Shown: piece after piece, positions 25,249 to 36,079 of the stretch
How the letters are laid out: each line of letters starts with the position of its first letter
Numbering within the stretch: the stretch's first letter is position 1
Assembly (NCBI RefSeq): GCF_001638985.1
Contig: NW_017265134.1
Coordinates: forward strand, 2,952,131 to 3,016,130
Reading direction: 5' to 3'
DNA from: Phycomyces blakesleeanus NRRL 1555(-)
Taxonomy: Eukaryota; Mucoromycota; Mucoromycetes; Mucorales; Phycomycetaceae
Length of the DNA stretch: 64,000 nt
The notes under the pieces: model-generated
Seen by the model: the letters and a program-made list of their open reading frames with translations, nothing else
The model's database searches: none
Told to the model about the DNA's origin: nothing
Translations under genes and position numbers: made by a program

Positions 25249-25541
25249 TCAAATAACGCCACTCAGCCAGCTGCTGTTGAAAAGTTGGGCCCAGACATTG
25301 GCAAACTTGCTCAGACAGCCACCAACAGGAGTATTTATTGTTGTTTGTTGCTGCTGCTGTGGTTGACATTGTGTCATGGTTGGTTGTTGTTGTTGTGGTT
25401 GTGTGACATATGATGTTTGATTGTAAAGAGTGTTTGTCCAGACGACAGCTAGAAATTCGAAGTATAGTTCCAGATTTTCAATCTCAGTGCAGTCAGTGCC
25501 AAGGAGCAGAGCAGAATCTTCCAAGAAGTTTTACAGCAAAA
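25249..25541 (-). pseudogene. Gln-rich gag-like fragment of the DIRS element
   Basis: A 91-residue open frame holds two Gln-rich clusters (QPQQQQP and QPQQQQQ) immediately upstream of the reverse transcriptase in the same orientation. Position suggests the end of the DIRS gag region. No zinc knuckle is present. The sequence is cut off at the gypsy fragment. Confidence 0.4.
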
Positions 25542-25544
25542 AAA

Positions 25545-25821
25545 TAGAGTAGACTTTAGGTGCTGTTTATTAATTGAGATTTTGAGATATTTATACTCGT
25601 AATTATTGATAGAAAAAAAGATAAGATATAGATGTAGATCAACGAGACTGGAAATTTGTAAGCTTGGTTAAACAAAGGGAAATCTTGCAACACTGAAAAG
25701 AGAAGATAAGATTCGAGATCTAACAATTTGGGGAGATCAGAATGAGGTCTGTGCTTCACAAGTACAACGATTAAATTAATAGCCAAAGCCAAAAAAGACA
25801 ATAACTGTTCATTACAGTCAC
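25545..25821 (-). repeat. Candidate 3' LTR of the gypsy fragment
   Basis: Directly after the integrase stop the minus strand has a purine-rich patch and then TGTGACTGTAATGAACAG. AATAAACAGCACC comes about 260 bases later, consistent with an LTR start and polyadenylation region. No second copy in the window allows the ends to be fixed. Confidence 0.35.
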
Positions 25822-25856
25822 AGGGTTTTCCCACAAGGCAAGGCCATTCCTCTTGT

Positions 25857-27122
25857 TCATCCTTCTAGCCATGCTTGGAACTTAGTTTCCGAATGCTGAA
25901 CTTCTTCTGCTGGGACCATACCGTATCGACTTTTAAATGGAATAAAAACATTGCCATTTATCACACCCTTTAATTGAAGAAAGTTTGGGCCAGTCAATTG
26001 GTAGGTTCCGTTTTCGTAGACGTGGGATACTGTCATTGGGCCTAACCAACGATCCAAAAGCTTTGCAGGAGAATTTTGGTCCTTCATTAGTACTTGTTCT
26101 CCTTGTTTGAACGGTTTTCTTGGTTTCACGCAAAGATCGTATTGGCTCTTGGCTTGCTCTTGCCTTTTCCTTGTTTTCTCTTGCACTTCTTCATGAACTT
26201 CAGGCATGAGATGTTCAATGACTTTGATCCGATCTTGAACTTCTGTACTTGCATTTCTTGTAATAAATTTGGTAGTAGAAGAAGACCAGGTAGAAGGTGT
26301 CCGCATGTCATAGCCCAAGAGGAGTCGTGACAGAGAGTACTTAGTGATATCATTTACCATAGAACAGATAACCATGAGTGTTGCTGGTACGAACTTATCC
26401 CATCTGTCTTAAGATTCCTTATCCCTGGTTAACTTGCTTAAGGTTTGAACCAGTGTTTGGTTCATCCTTTTGCATAACCCATTGGTTTGTGGCTGATACG
26501 CAGTAGTGGTTAAGTGGTGATAATCCAGTATTGATAGAAATTTCTTAACATATCTAGAAGTGAAGTTACTACCTCTGTCAGTGAGGATGTAGTTGGGTAC
26601 ACCATAAAGAGAGACTATTGAGCCAAACATAAATCTCGAAGTTGTCTTTGCATCAATTTTATTGACAGCTGCTGCAATTGGCTAATGGGTCAGATAGTCT
26701 ACTGTAACCAGAATGTACTTGAATTTATTCTTTGAGCGAGTCATGGGTCCCACCGCATCGCATCCTACCATAAAGAATGAGTGCATTGGTGTCTTGATTG
26801 GTCTTGCTACCTCATTGCGTGCTTGTGGCTTCTTGCATCACATTTGGCAGGGAATATATGTGCGGACCACTTGTTCAGATAGTTCGCGCAGACCTGGACC
26901 AGTGTATTGCTAACATACTTTCTTCCAAGTCGCAGTTACGCCATAATGACATTCTTGGTGAACCCTTGTAAGAACTTGAGCTGCTATATCTTGATGGAGT
27001 AGTTCTTTCCCAAATCCAGAAGCTGAATCCTTTGTAAAGAGTTTTCCATTATGTGCCAAGTATCTGGGTGCCAGTCTTTGTATTTTTTGCTTGTTGTTTT
27101 GATTTACACCAGGGGGTAACAA
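25857..27122 (-). pseudogene. Gypsy integrase, inactive
   Basis: Integrase inserts the element cDNA. The N-terminal zinc-binding region (27122-26910) has the VHQECHYGVTATWKK block. The core shows VDYLTH, then a TAG where Trp is usual, then LTDRGSNF and TAYQPQTNG. The catalytic Glu of the usual G-x-x-E-R motif is replaced by Lys (GLCKRMNQTL). A TAA precedes DRWDKF, and the C-terminal part continues through LLLGYDMRTPSTW to a chromatin-type tail (LLDRWLGPMTV, ITNG-like turn). The lost Glu and the stops make it inactive. Both the Trp-to-stop and Glu-to-Lys changes are G-to-A. Confidence 0.8.
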
Positions 27123-27379
27123 TTTTGTGTAATAAAAGTAAAAAGGGGCAATTAGAGTGTATATTCCATTTTTTTTTAATAAATAATAATAATAATTGTG
27201 GGTAAAGATATAGAGGTTGGTTAAAATGTAGTGAATTGATAAAAATATAGGTAAAAAGAATAAAATATGAGTTTGTAAAAAAAGGGGCCGTCAGAAGGAA
27301 ATAAAAGAGATACAAAGTAAAATAGTCAAGATAAAAAGCTTGCCAAACGTGAAGTAAATCAAAAGGATTTGAGATACTA

Positions 27380-27880
27380 CTGGGTTGGCAAGAGATGAGA
27401 GAGGGCATCGGCTGGATTATCCTGACCAGGCGTGTATTGAATTTCAAAATCATACTCCATCAGTGCAGCGGCCCATCTTGACAACTTTGTAGAAGGATTT
27501 GGGTTCTTAACAACAAAGACTAAGGCGGCATGATCAGTGTGTAAGATGAATCGTCATCTGGCCAGATAGTGCCTAAACCGGGAAGTACCCCATACAAGAG
27601 CAAGAGCTTCGAGGTGTGTTGCGGCATATTTTTTTTCAGAATCACGCAGTGCTCTTGAAGCATAGGCAATAACCATTTCCTCCTCTGGATTACCACGGAC
27701 AGCTTGAGACAACACCGCACCCAAACCTCTAGTTGATGCATCTGTTATCAGTATTTGGATCTTGTCTTTATCAGGAAAATCAAGAATTGGCAGGTTTACT
27801 AAGGCTTGCCTGAGAGTGTTGAATGCATGCTGCTGTTCTTGAGACCAAATAAAAGAGCATCTCCTTATTTCATCCTACAG
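27380..27880 (-). pseudogene. Gypsy RNase H domain
   Basis: The domain starts after FIWSQEQQHAF and shows the catalytic acids in LITDASTRG, HLEALAL and HTDHAAL, ending with YTPGQDNPADALSH. A TGA separates HYLAR from RFILH. Because of the stops no long ATG-led frame marks it; it was read directly. The polymerase upstream is absent. Confidence 0.75.
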
Positions 27881-28019
27881 AGAGTTTGAATTTTAAAAAT
27901 CCTACAACCAAGTGATGGTCTTTACTTTTTGGTAAATTTCAGAATTGTTTTTGTTTTTGTTAATAAACAAAAACATTTTTCTTATATGTTAAACCTTTTG
28001 ATAATATATTATTTTTTTA

Positions 28020-30171
28020 TTATCTTTGAGTTTTTAAGTTTCTAAAGTATGAAGGATTCTTGCTTCTATATTTATCTATCAATTGTACAGCATGTGCAAG
28101 TGCTCTTTCTATCTCTTTTGCATCTGTTTGGTCTAAGTCCGGAATTGTCTTCAAAGTCTGTAGATCTTCAAAACAATGATGCATTGTTGTAGAATATGTT
28201 GCAATTCTATCGAAGACATGTGCATCTCTATGCTCAACAACACGTCTTTCCTCTACTATTTCCCCTACTTCACCTTCGTTTTCATTTGTATAGCCTTGTC
28301 TGCTCAACTCTACTCATGCAATCTCTCTTCCCTTGAAAAATCCAAATTCGACATCACAGTAGCATTTCAGCAAGAATAAATGCTTACAAGAGATTTGGCG
28401 AGACAAGAAGTTTGGACATGTACAGTCTTGTGTCAAATTGTTGTTGACATTGATAGTATACCATCTATCCTGAGTAACAAAAGACTTTATCTGCCATTCA
28501 CCATTATAATCAACCATGCTATTACCAGTCTCACCCAGAGAATTGAGAATCATAGAAGGAAGCATGTCATCTTGGATCTTTGATGCAGCAAAAGAATTTC
28601 TTGACAACTCATTTTCAGTGGGTCCCATTTTACCATTATTGAAATGGATGCGCTCAACTTTCTATTCATAAAAGAACTCAACATCATTTGTCAAGATGAA
28701 GATGAGACGATCCAATCTTCTTATGTGTGCGTGACCAAAGTAAATGGTCTTAAGTTGATTGTGCCATGATTCAATATAATTGTTTGTTACATATCTTTGA
28801 TGTTGCTGGCTAACGTAAGGGCGCCTCCATCTTCTTAACAATTCTTCATTTTTGGTCCATTTCTTTTCAAAGTATTGCAGAAATTGAGATTGATCTTGGA
28901 TCAACTACTTGAAATTATTGATGGCTTTTAAAAATGTTTCTTTGTCTGACTCAATGAGAATCTGTCTCAAGTAGTTTTTCAATGCAATCTTATAGTTTCC
29001 AAGTTGTTCTGAAGTGAAAGACGCGTTTAACTTAATCTTACTGTCAAGATTATGTTGCTATGCGCAAAGAACATGGAAATCACAATAATAAATTGCTGCT
29101 TGAGGCAATGCTTCTTTGATTGCATTAACCTCTGGAATGCTGCAATCAATTGTGATGTTCATTGGTGCGAAACTACTCTTGTTGCAAAGATGATGGAACC
29201 AATGGTAGATTGGAACAGCCGTCTAATTGTTGGTTACCATATATGCAGCAGGGAAGTCTTTTCCTGTCTACGGATGACGAGTGACTTAAGTGTATAATAC
29301 TTCATCATTTCGGGATGAAATACAATGTGTGGCATCAAGACAAAAAGATCGTGACATTCTCATAATTGACACTTGTGTTGGTGATTGGAAACTGATAGCG
29401 AATTGTTTTTTAACATTGTTGTAGACAGAAAGATTGATATCAAAGATGCAATAATTCAGTGATGCTAACTTCACGTTTAACCAGATAGAAATAGATGCAT
29501 TTTCATCAGAAGTAAACATATATAACAAAGTAGTCATCTATTTGATGTACATAGTATTTATTTAATTTAAAATCTTTATTGTGTATTCATTGACAAATCT
29601 TTCTCATTATATTGTAAATTTCTTCATAATTAGGCTTTCTAACACCCACACCCCAATCATCGATCTGTCTCAACACAGAAATTCTGATACTTCTACAGCT
29701 GCTGCCACTTTTCAACTGTTCTTCGATTATTCTAATTGCCTCAGAAGGCAAAGGAAGTGTTCTGACTTCCTCTCTCTCACCAGGAACATGGTAGACACGA
29801 GCTCTTGTTCGGCAGAAAGTGACAACATTACGGTTGCTAATGTACTGCTTAATCTGCAGAGCAGCTGTACAAGAACATGTCTTTGTGTCCTTTTGAGCAA
29901 TGCGTGTCTGGTGTTGAGATTTATATTTTCCAGCACGGTGACATTTTCTTGTTTCTCCAAAAACTAAATTTGCTTTGATATGTTTATGGTTTTTATTCCA
30001 CTTTGTTGAACAGAGCTTATTAATTCGCACAAGACATTGTTCCCATTCACTAGCTTTAACTGATATTGTTGTATTTAAAGGAAGCATCTTGATTCCTTCT
30101 AAAAGCAAATTGATCAAGACTTGCTGGACATTGGAGATATCGTAAATAGTGTTATTTGTATTGTGAGACAT
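28020..30171 (-). pseudogene. MULE transposase with SWIM zinc finger, inactive
   Basis: This is a Mutator-like transposase in several broken frames. The N-terminal part (30171-29587) has a basic, Cys/His-containing DNA-binding-like region. The DDE core shows FCLDATHC, then IDCSIPEVNAIKEAL and CDFHVLCA followed by TAG where Trp is usual, then NNYIESWHNQLK. The SWIM finger is complete (CTCPN...SCKHLF at about 28420-28370), followed by a helical tail. Further stops occur before LIQDQ and around 29220. TIRs were not found. This copy is unrelated in sequence to the MULE-OTU copies at 55-60 kb. Confidence 0.8.
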
Positions 30172-30295
30172 ATTAATGTGTGTTTTTCAGGAAGGAGAAA
30201 AAAGTGTTTGTTAAAAAACAATTCCCAGATGTAGAATAAAAAATGCCACCAACTGTTATTAAATTTAGAAAGCCAGAACTGCATCAGCTACTAAT

Positions 30296-33200
30296 TCAAA
30301 CTCTCCATAAGATAAAATAAGGGGCTTCAATATATTCTACAATCGGAGTTTTCTTGAGATAAAATTGAAAAGATTTCAAAACTTTGATGTTTATGCTCGA
30401 ACACACCATATGGAAGAAAGCTTGAACAAGTGACCCGTGCTTACCAGAACTATTGTTCCCAATATATGTTTGGCCAAGGAGATCAATTGATTTTAATTTT
30501 GTGATTCGGTTATTTACAAAATATTGTGACAATCTGGCATCGTGGTAAGAAATAAGATTAGGTATAACATAGGCGATTTTATAATAATCTAACAATTGAG
30601 GATAATCAATATCACTCATTGTTGATTCTTTTAAGGACTGTAAAGGAAAGGAGGATGGGGGGAGTGGCTCATTGCCTTTGATAGGTGCTGCTCGACTTAA
30701 AAATGAGTCTACAAATTGTTGCGGTCAGAAAGGTTGTTGGTTGGTTAGAGTATAAGTGACATAGGTTGTTATAGATGCAGTCGTGGAGGTAAGTTTTTCG
30801 AAAAGAGGAAGGAATGGAATGAGACTTGGACATGATAACATATTTTGTATGTAATCAGCTTTGTATATGTCTGCAGTGAATTTTGTCATATAGGTTGTTT
30901 TAAACCCGTCTTTTCTGTTTGTCTTATTATTCTTTAACAAACCATTGTATCTCTCAAAACCAAAGAGCCAATAGCCATACACGAATCCAAAATCACGAAT
31001 TGTGTCATGAAGATAGAGGTGCCGGTGCATTTTGCAGGTGAGGACTTTTGGTTCATATATATCTTCACAAGACTGACAGAATTCTTGTAGATAGCTGTGT
31101 GCTTGATCTACTTCAATGAAACTGATTGACGGCTTTACAAGTATATGGCATGCTTTTACATAGTGCATCCAGCCATTGAACATATTGGATGGAAGAACCA
31201 GTTTCAGAAGCATGGGAGAATACACCAATACCCAAGACTTCCACTCATCTGCTTTCATGTGGGAAAAGTCCTTTCCTGTCTTCGTCTTCAGCTTGGTATA
31301 GTTGCTGGGAAATATCATTGTTGCTGCAACTGTCTGCATTGCAAGCAGATCATTGTTTTTCATTTTTTTGATTTTTGTCCATGTTTCAATCATTCTCTTT
31401 GGTGTTCCCAGAAAAAGATTATGCATGGAATCAATGATCATTCCACGTACTAGATCAAAGTATCCAAGGCAATACAACTGCAACCATCGAACACCATATT
31501 CAACCTCCAGCTGCTGCCTTTCTGAGGGTGTACTCGCACTATTCCACTCCTCAGCATGCACACGGTTTGCTCTATCACTTCGATGGCGCCATTGCTGACA
31601 ATCAAATCCACGAAGATGGACCAAAGAAGTGCCTGGTAGACGAGAAAATTGATTGTTGCATTTGTAACAGGCGCATGTGCTGGTATGCGCAGTGAACCTA
31701 CTAGTCTTTCTGACTGCAGGTATATCACATGCAACCATCAATAAGGCTGCACGAACTGTTGCACCGTCTGTTTGCTAGTAGATAGGTATCTGTATTCCAA
31801 GATAGAGCTGTATCATTTTGTCAACTAATGGCTTGAAATAATGATTGATCTCTTCTGATTTTGGCTCTTTTGGTCTGGGCATGAGGCCAACAAGGATTGT
31901 ATTTTCTGCTTTAAACTGCTCACTTCTAGGCAGGTTGTTAATCACCAGGTAGATAGCACCGCAGGAATAGCTAGTACCATTGAAAGGCTGAAAACAGTTG
32001 ATGTTTAATGTCAGCATCAATGAACAAAAATTCTCTACAAAAATTTCATTGTCATTGCCCTTCAAATCAGTCCAGGCTTCACCATCGCAAACATCACACA
32101 ATATAGCAGTGATCTTGAACTCTTGGTTCCAGTGCATGATTTTTTGCTCAAAATCGAGACAGAGGAAAAGTATCTTAAGAGCACGTTTGAGAGACTGATA
32201 TACATAAGACTACTTTGCGACCAAACCACCAGACAATGATTGGACCATTAATTTGCAATTACAAGTGGTATGTGCACCAAGCTTTATGAAATCACAGTTC
32301 AAAGGAGCAGCTACACTTTCCTCATACACCTTGTAGCAATCCTGACACACGACAAATCTCTTAATCTCTTTTGTCATGACTGAGAGTTCTGTCATGCTTT
32401 GGAGACCAGATAGACTCACAGGCAATTGGAAATCCTGCTTGTAAATTGACAAGAGCTTTTTGATGAACTCAATCAAGACAACAGTACCCTTATTGACTAC
32501 ATAGTGGGAAACAAACATTACCACAAAAGTAGCAATAAACCTGTGTACCGGATTTTCAGGCATATTTGTGGTGGCAAAAGGATCTATTGTAAAAAAAAAA
32601 CAAAAAAATTAACACCCCCCCTTTTTTCAGATTTTTCTTTTTTGGTTCTTTTCCTTGAATTTTTTTTTGGGTCTTTTTTTTTATTAATTAATTAACATGA
32701 ACTGACCTTCAGTATCGAATTCTTCGACTTCAATCTCAACAATATTCTCTTCATCGTCTTCACTTTCTTCACTGCCGTTGCTTTCTTCGTCATTGTCATT
32801 TTCATCACCATCACTGCTTTCGTCATTCAGCTCATTGCTTGTGGTGATCCAGATACTCAGATGTTGGATTTATCACATATAAGAACATATTCATATTGGA
32901 ATAGCGTAGTAGCTATCATCTTGTCAGTATAAAATATATATAAACGATTAAGTAATCAGCCCAATAATTATTACAGTTAGTACTGTAGATAATATCTTAA
33001 AGATTGTTAACATAATTATATCATACTGCCAGGTAAACTGTGTCAGATCGATATGGAGCTAATTTAGTAGGAAGTCCTAAAGCTCTAGTATAAAAGAGAA
33101 AAGAATAGCTAAGAGCTAAAGAAGTACGATTTATGACTTGATGTCATAATTGTAACACCAACACTAGTTAAGCAGTAAATACACTCTAATAACCAAATAT

Positions 33201-33802
33201 AGTAAAGGAAGAAAGCCTTAAGAAACTAAGACGTAATGACAAGAGTAGATTGTGTTTTCTTATAAAAAGGGACACTTTTTATTTATGAATAAAGACAACT
33301 TATATACAGTCTCAAAGTATTTCTATACGTCTCTATTATCAAATTTATTATTTTTCTATTGTTTTGTACCTGAAATACCACATTGCTAAAAGCAATCTCA
33401 TTGTCAGAAATTGGGGCTCCTTCCCAAACAGACGAGTTGGTCCGACTGCCAATTGCTTCTATGGGTCGGGTTTGTTGGTTTGATGTAGCTACATATAGAA
33501 TTCAATTTTTAGTTTACTTCTCTTTTCATCACAATTAACATTTCTTACTTTCAAAATCAATATCCACGAGATTTCTTTGAACAGATACATCTATTGAAAT
33601 AAAACATTATATAAAATAACTAAAATGAAAACGAAAATAAAAAACAAAACATATTTCTTTCACTTCTTTCCATGTCTTCATATCTTGCTCTTTTATTGTG
33701 ACACTGGAAGGTTTGTGTAGAAACAAAGCTGTAGCCTTGTTGATTATCGCTGCATTTTGTGCAATAGCACTTCTTATTATAAAGTTCAGAAGTAGAGGAC
33801 AT
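30296..33802 (-). pseudogene. CACTA/Tnp2 transposase, copy A
   Basis: This is a Tnp2-family (EnSpm/CACTA) transposase, related to copy B at roughly 70 percent identity. The first exon (from 33802) encodes a CYCTKC zinc-binding start. Small exons follow near 33588-33548 and 33488-33366, an acidic Asp/Glu/Ser exon at about 32860-32708, and the main exon from 32575. The core carries IIDSMHNLFLGTPKR and FGFERYNGLLKNNKTN. Two stops interrupt the main exon, one after GGLVAK (near 32210) and one after IQIPIY (near 31780). About 500 bp of foreign DNA lies between the third and the acidic exon. No partner gene like those of copies B and C follows it; the MULE begins there instead. Confidence 0.8.
32861..33365. 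mobile_element. Candidate Ty1/copia-type LTR inserted in copy A
   Basis: Compared with copy B, this stretch is extra and separates two exon parts. It begins TGTTGGATTTATCACA, the classic start of Ty1-like LTRs. It contains TATAAAAGAG, a later TTATAAAAAGGG and AATAAA. A canonical CA end and a 5-bp duplication could not be placed with certainty, so the right limit is approximate. Confidence 0.4.
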
Positions 33803-34593
33803 GTTGTTTATTTTGTTATTGTTGTGGGGAGAAAATAAAGCAAAATATAATATAGACGAAAGAATTCGTGAGAACTTGTGTAGGTTGTTTATTTCAAAAG
33901 AAAAGTAAAGAATGATAAAATTCGATTGATTTTCTACACGGAACTATCTACTGATATTTATATGTTTTTCTAATTTGTAATTCAGTGTGTGCTTAAGTAA
34001 TCTTTATCACGATGAGTCATCTTCCAGGAGTATTGTTCTTCTGGAAAGATCCGGAAAGACCAATTGATATGATACTTCTCCAGTCAGATCAGTCCAAGAG
34101 TTTTGGTAAAGAAGAGCATTTATGCTATTGGTAATATTTTAGTATTCCGACCCAGATACTCGGGTAATGTTTCATAATATTAGATAGTTGTAGTTGTAGT
34201 CTCTCAATTAAGTATTTGTATAATAAAAGAAATATGTAGATGAAATATAATGATGCCATATATATAATGTATATGTATTTGTATATCCCATGTCATGGTG
34301 ATAATAATAAATAATCAATTATGTGTATGATGATCTGTGTATTAGATAATATCATAAAGGGAGATCCGTTTGACTGGAATAGCTGAGGATATTATTTTAT
34401 CCTTCAGTCTTACTCTCAGATTCAGCAGTAATCAATACTCATTCACAACAGTTATAAATGTTAAGATAAAAGGGAAACAAGTGTTACATTTACTTTATTT
34501 GTTCAAACTTTATAATAATAATAATGATAAAATGACTTGGATGATTATTATATCCAAGCCAATAGAAAATTATAACATAACTTTATGAACATG
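33803..34593. other. AT-rich spacer without recognised gene
   Basis: No coding signal, RNA gene or repeat copy was recognised. A CCAGATACTC word near 34151 also occurs next to the LTR-like insert near 32854, which may be coincidence or a shared terminal sequence. Confidence 0.35.
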
Positions 34594-35300
34594 TATACCA
34601 AAAAACATGCTAAGATAAAAAATTGCTCTAAATATCCACACGTAACCATGAGTCTTCACACAAGGGTATTCAGGATCATTTCTCCAGTGTACAGCTTCTT
34701 TATTTCCAGAAAAAGTTGCTATTTTCTTCTTGTACATCATCATTCTTTTTGCCCATTTCTGATGATATGCAATCACATCTTCTCTTTCATGACTGTGGTA
34801 TACACACCACAATTGAGTGAAGAACAGATCTCACAACAAAACACTGGTTCCTTCTTGCTAATGAACCTGGCAAGTTAACCATCTCCGGAACTGTTACACA
34901 CCAGGCACACGTACACTACACTCATACAGTGTAAACCAACCATTACACAACAGGGATTTGAATTACAGGAATTTGAATAGTAGCAGATATAAACAATATT
35001 ATTTTGTCTCTTTAATAAATAATACTTTCACAGTATCTACTTTTCCCATTATTGAGATACTAACCCATAAACAACTCTGAATACTTCAATGACCATTGTA
35101 AAATATGTCTTTAGAGCTATTTCTAAAGACATAACCCCATTTATGAAGGTACTTCCAGATTGTAGTTGTAGAAATATTTCCAGATATATCAAGCTTTGTT
35201 GGCAAAATCTCTCCATTATTATATCTCTTCACTTCGATCACATTTTGACTTTCTGGTCTCTGATTCTAAATTCATTTACAGATAGTAGACTTTATATCAT
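34594..35300 (-). pseudogene. DDE-transposase relic split by a solo LTR
   Basis: On the minus strand the frame before the LTR reads TTTIWKYLHKWGYVF and FYNGH. Directly after it come HEREDVIAYHQKWAKRMMMY and WRNDPEYPCV. This is the N-terminal part of a fungal DDE endonuclease family marked by a GHER-DVV-YR motif. Allowing for the 5-bp target duplication, the two halves fit in phase. Only the DNA-binding side is left; the catalytic part is missing. The family name is uncertain. Confidence 0.55.
34794..35088 (+). mobile_element. Solo LTR 2, same family as solo LTR 1
   Basis: This 295-bp repeat starts TGTGGTATACACACC and ends ATACTTCA. It is flanked by a perfect 5-bp duplication ATGAC (34789-34793 and 35089-35093). 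It has the same internal TATAAA and AATAAA signals as the copy at 23210. It disrupts a DDE transposase reading frame. Confidence 0.9.
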
Positions 35301-35399
35301 CATTTGAAAAAAAAGAAAGCCTTCTAAAATGCTTTCCTTGTTAGTGCAAAGCAATTTAATGGAAATCAGCATACTTTTTGGCATACTATCTTATAGCAG

Positions 35400-36060
35400 C
35401 TAAACAATAAGAGTTTTTGTGAAGTCATATTTCCATCAATGCTTTCTCTGAAGCTTACATAATTTTGGCATCTGATATTCTGTATTGAAGGTAGCATTCA
35501 ACGGATTTAAACTTACAGAGATTAAAAACATGAACTGACTGAGAAAAAGGATCTGTGCGAGTATAAGAGAAAATCTCTTTCTTAATATCTTCATACGCAA
35601 GTTTAAGTACAGCAATTTTGTCAATCTCTATGTTTTCCAACTTACTGACAATAGATTCTTCTAATTCAATTGAAGCATCTTTTTAAACTTTAATAAAAAA
35701 GTCTATATATGTAAGACAGTAGCTTCCTTGCATATTTGAATGATTTTTATCTGCTTTTCTTTTTCTCTACTCAGTTGTTTGCAAATTTTTCTGATAAGTT
35801 TTACAAAGCAACTTATCAGCATCTTAATGTCATTTCGGCAGCTGATTTGTATATGCAGCTGAATTAACTTCTTCTGACATTCTCTGGAGCTCTCTGTTGT
35901 CCAAAAAAATATTGTCTTCATGGTCAAATTCCAAATCCACATAATCTTCATTTTCCAATTATATTTTTTTTGGTAAAACCTCCACTACTAGTCAATCTGT
36001 TTATTTTCTTTGCCATTGTTGCTCTCTTTTTGAGATGAGCCATTGTACACTCCGACAAGA
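35400..36060 (-). other. Degenerate coding-like region, possibly upstream part of the DDE relic
   Basis: Short minus-strand frames (for example 35640-35455 with FNLCKFKSVECYLQYR, and an acidic start DYVDLEFDHEDN near 35950) have protein-like composition but many stops. They could be the N-terminal region of the GHER-type element or an independent relic. No family could be assigned. Confidence 0.25.
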
Positions 36061-36079
36061 TAAAACATCGTCACTTCCT

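Larger units (their letters stand above)
21810..25541 (-). mobile_element. DIRS-type tyrosine-recombinase retrotransposon, degenerate
   Basis: In minus-strand order there are a Gln-rich gag-like stretch, a reverse transcriptase, an RNase H with a C-terminal extension and a tyrosine recombinase, which is the DIRS order. Inverted and direct short repeats at the 3' side fit the terminal and internal complementary repeats of DIRS elements. A 297-bp solo LTR is inserted between the RNase H and recombinase parts. The 5' end is lost next to the gypsy fragment. Several in-frame stops show it is dead. Confidence 0.8.
25542..27880 (-). mobile_element. Ty3/gypsy retrotransposon fragment (RNase H, integrase, possible 3' LTR)
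   Basis: The order RNase H, then integrase zinc finger, core and C-terminal domain on one strand is the Ty3/gypsy order. The polymerase and gag parts upstream are missing. The fragment ends near 27880 in AT-rich DNA without a recognisable LTR. Confidence 0.8.
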
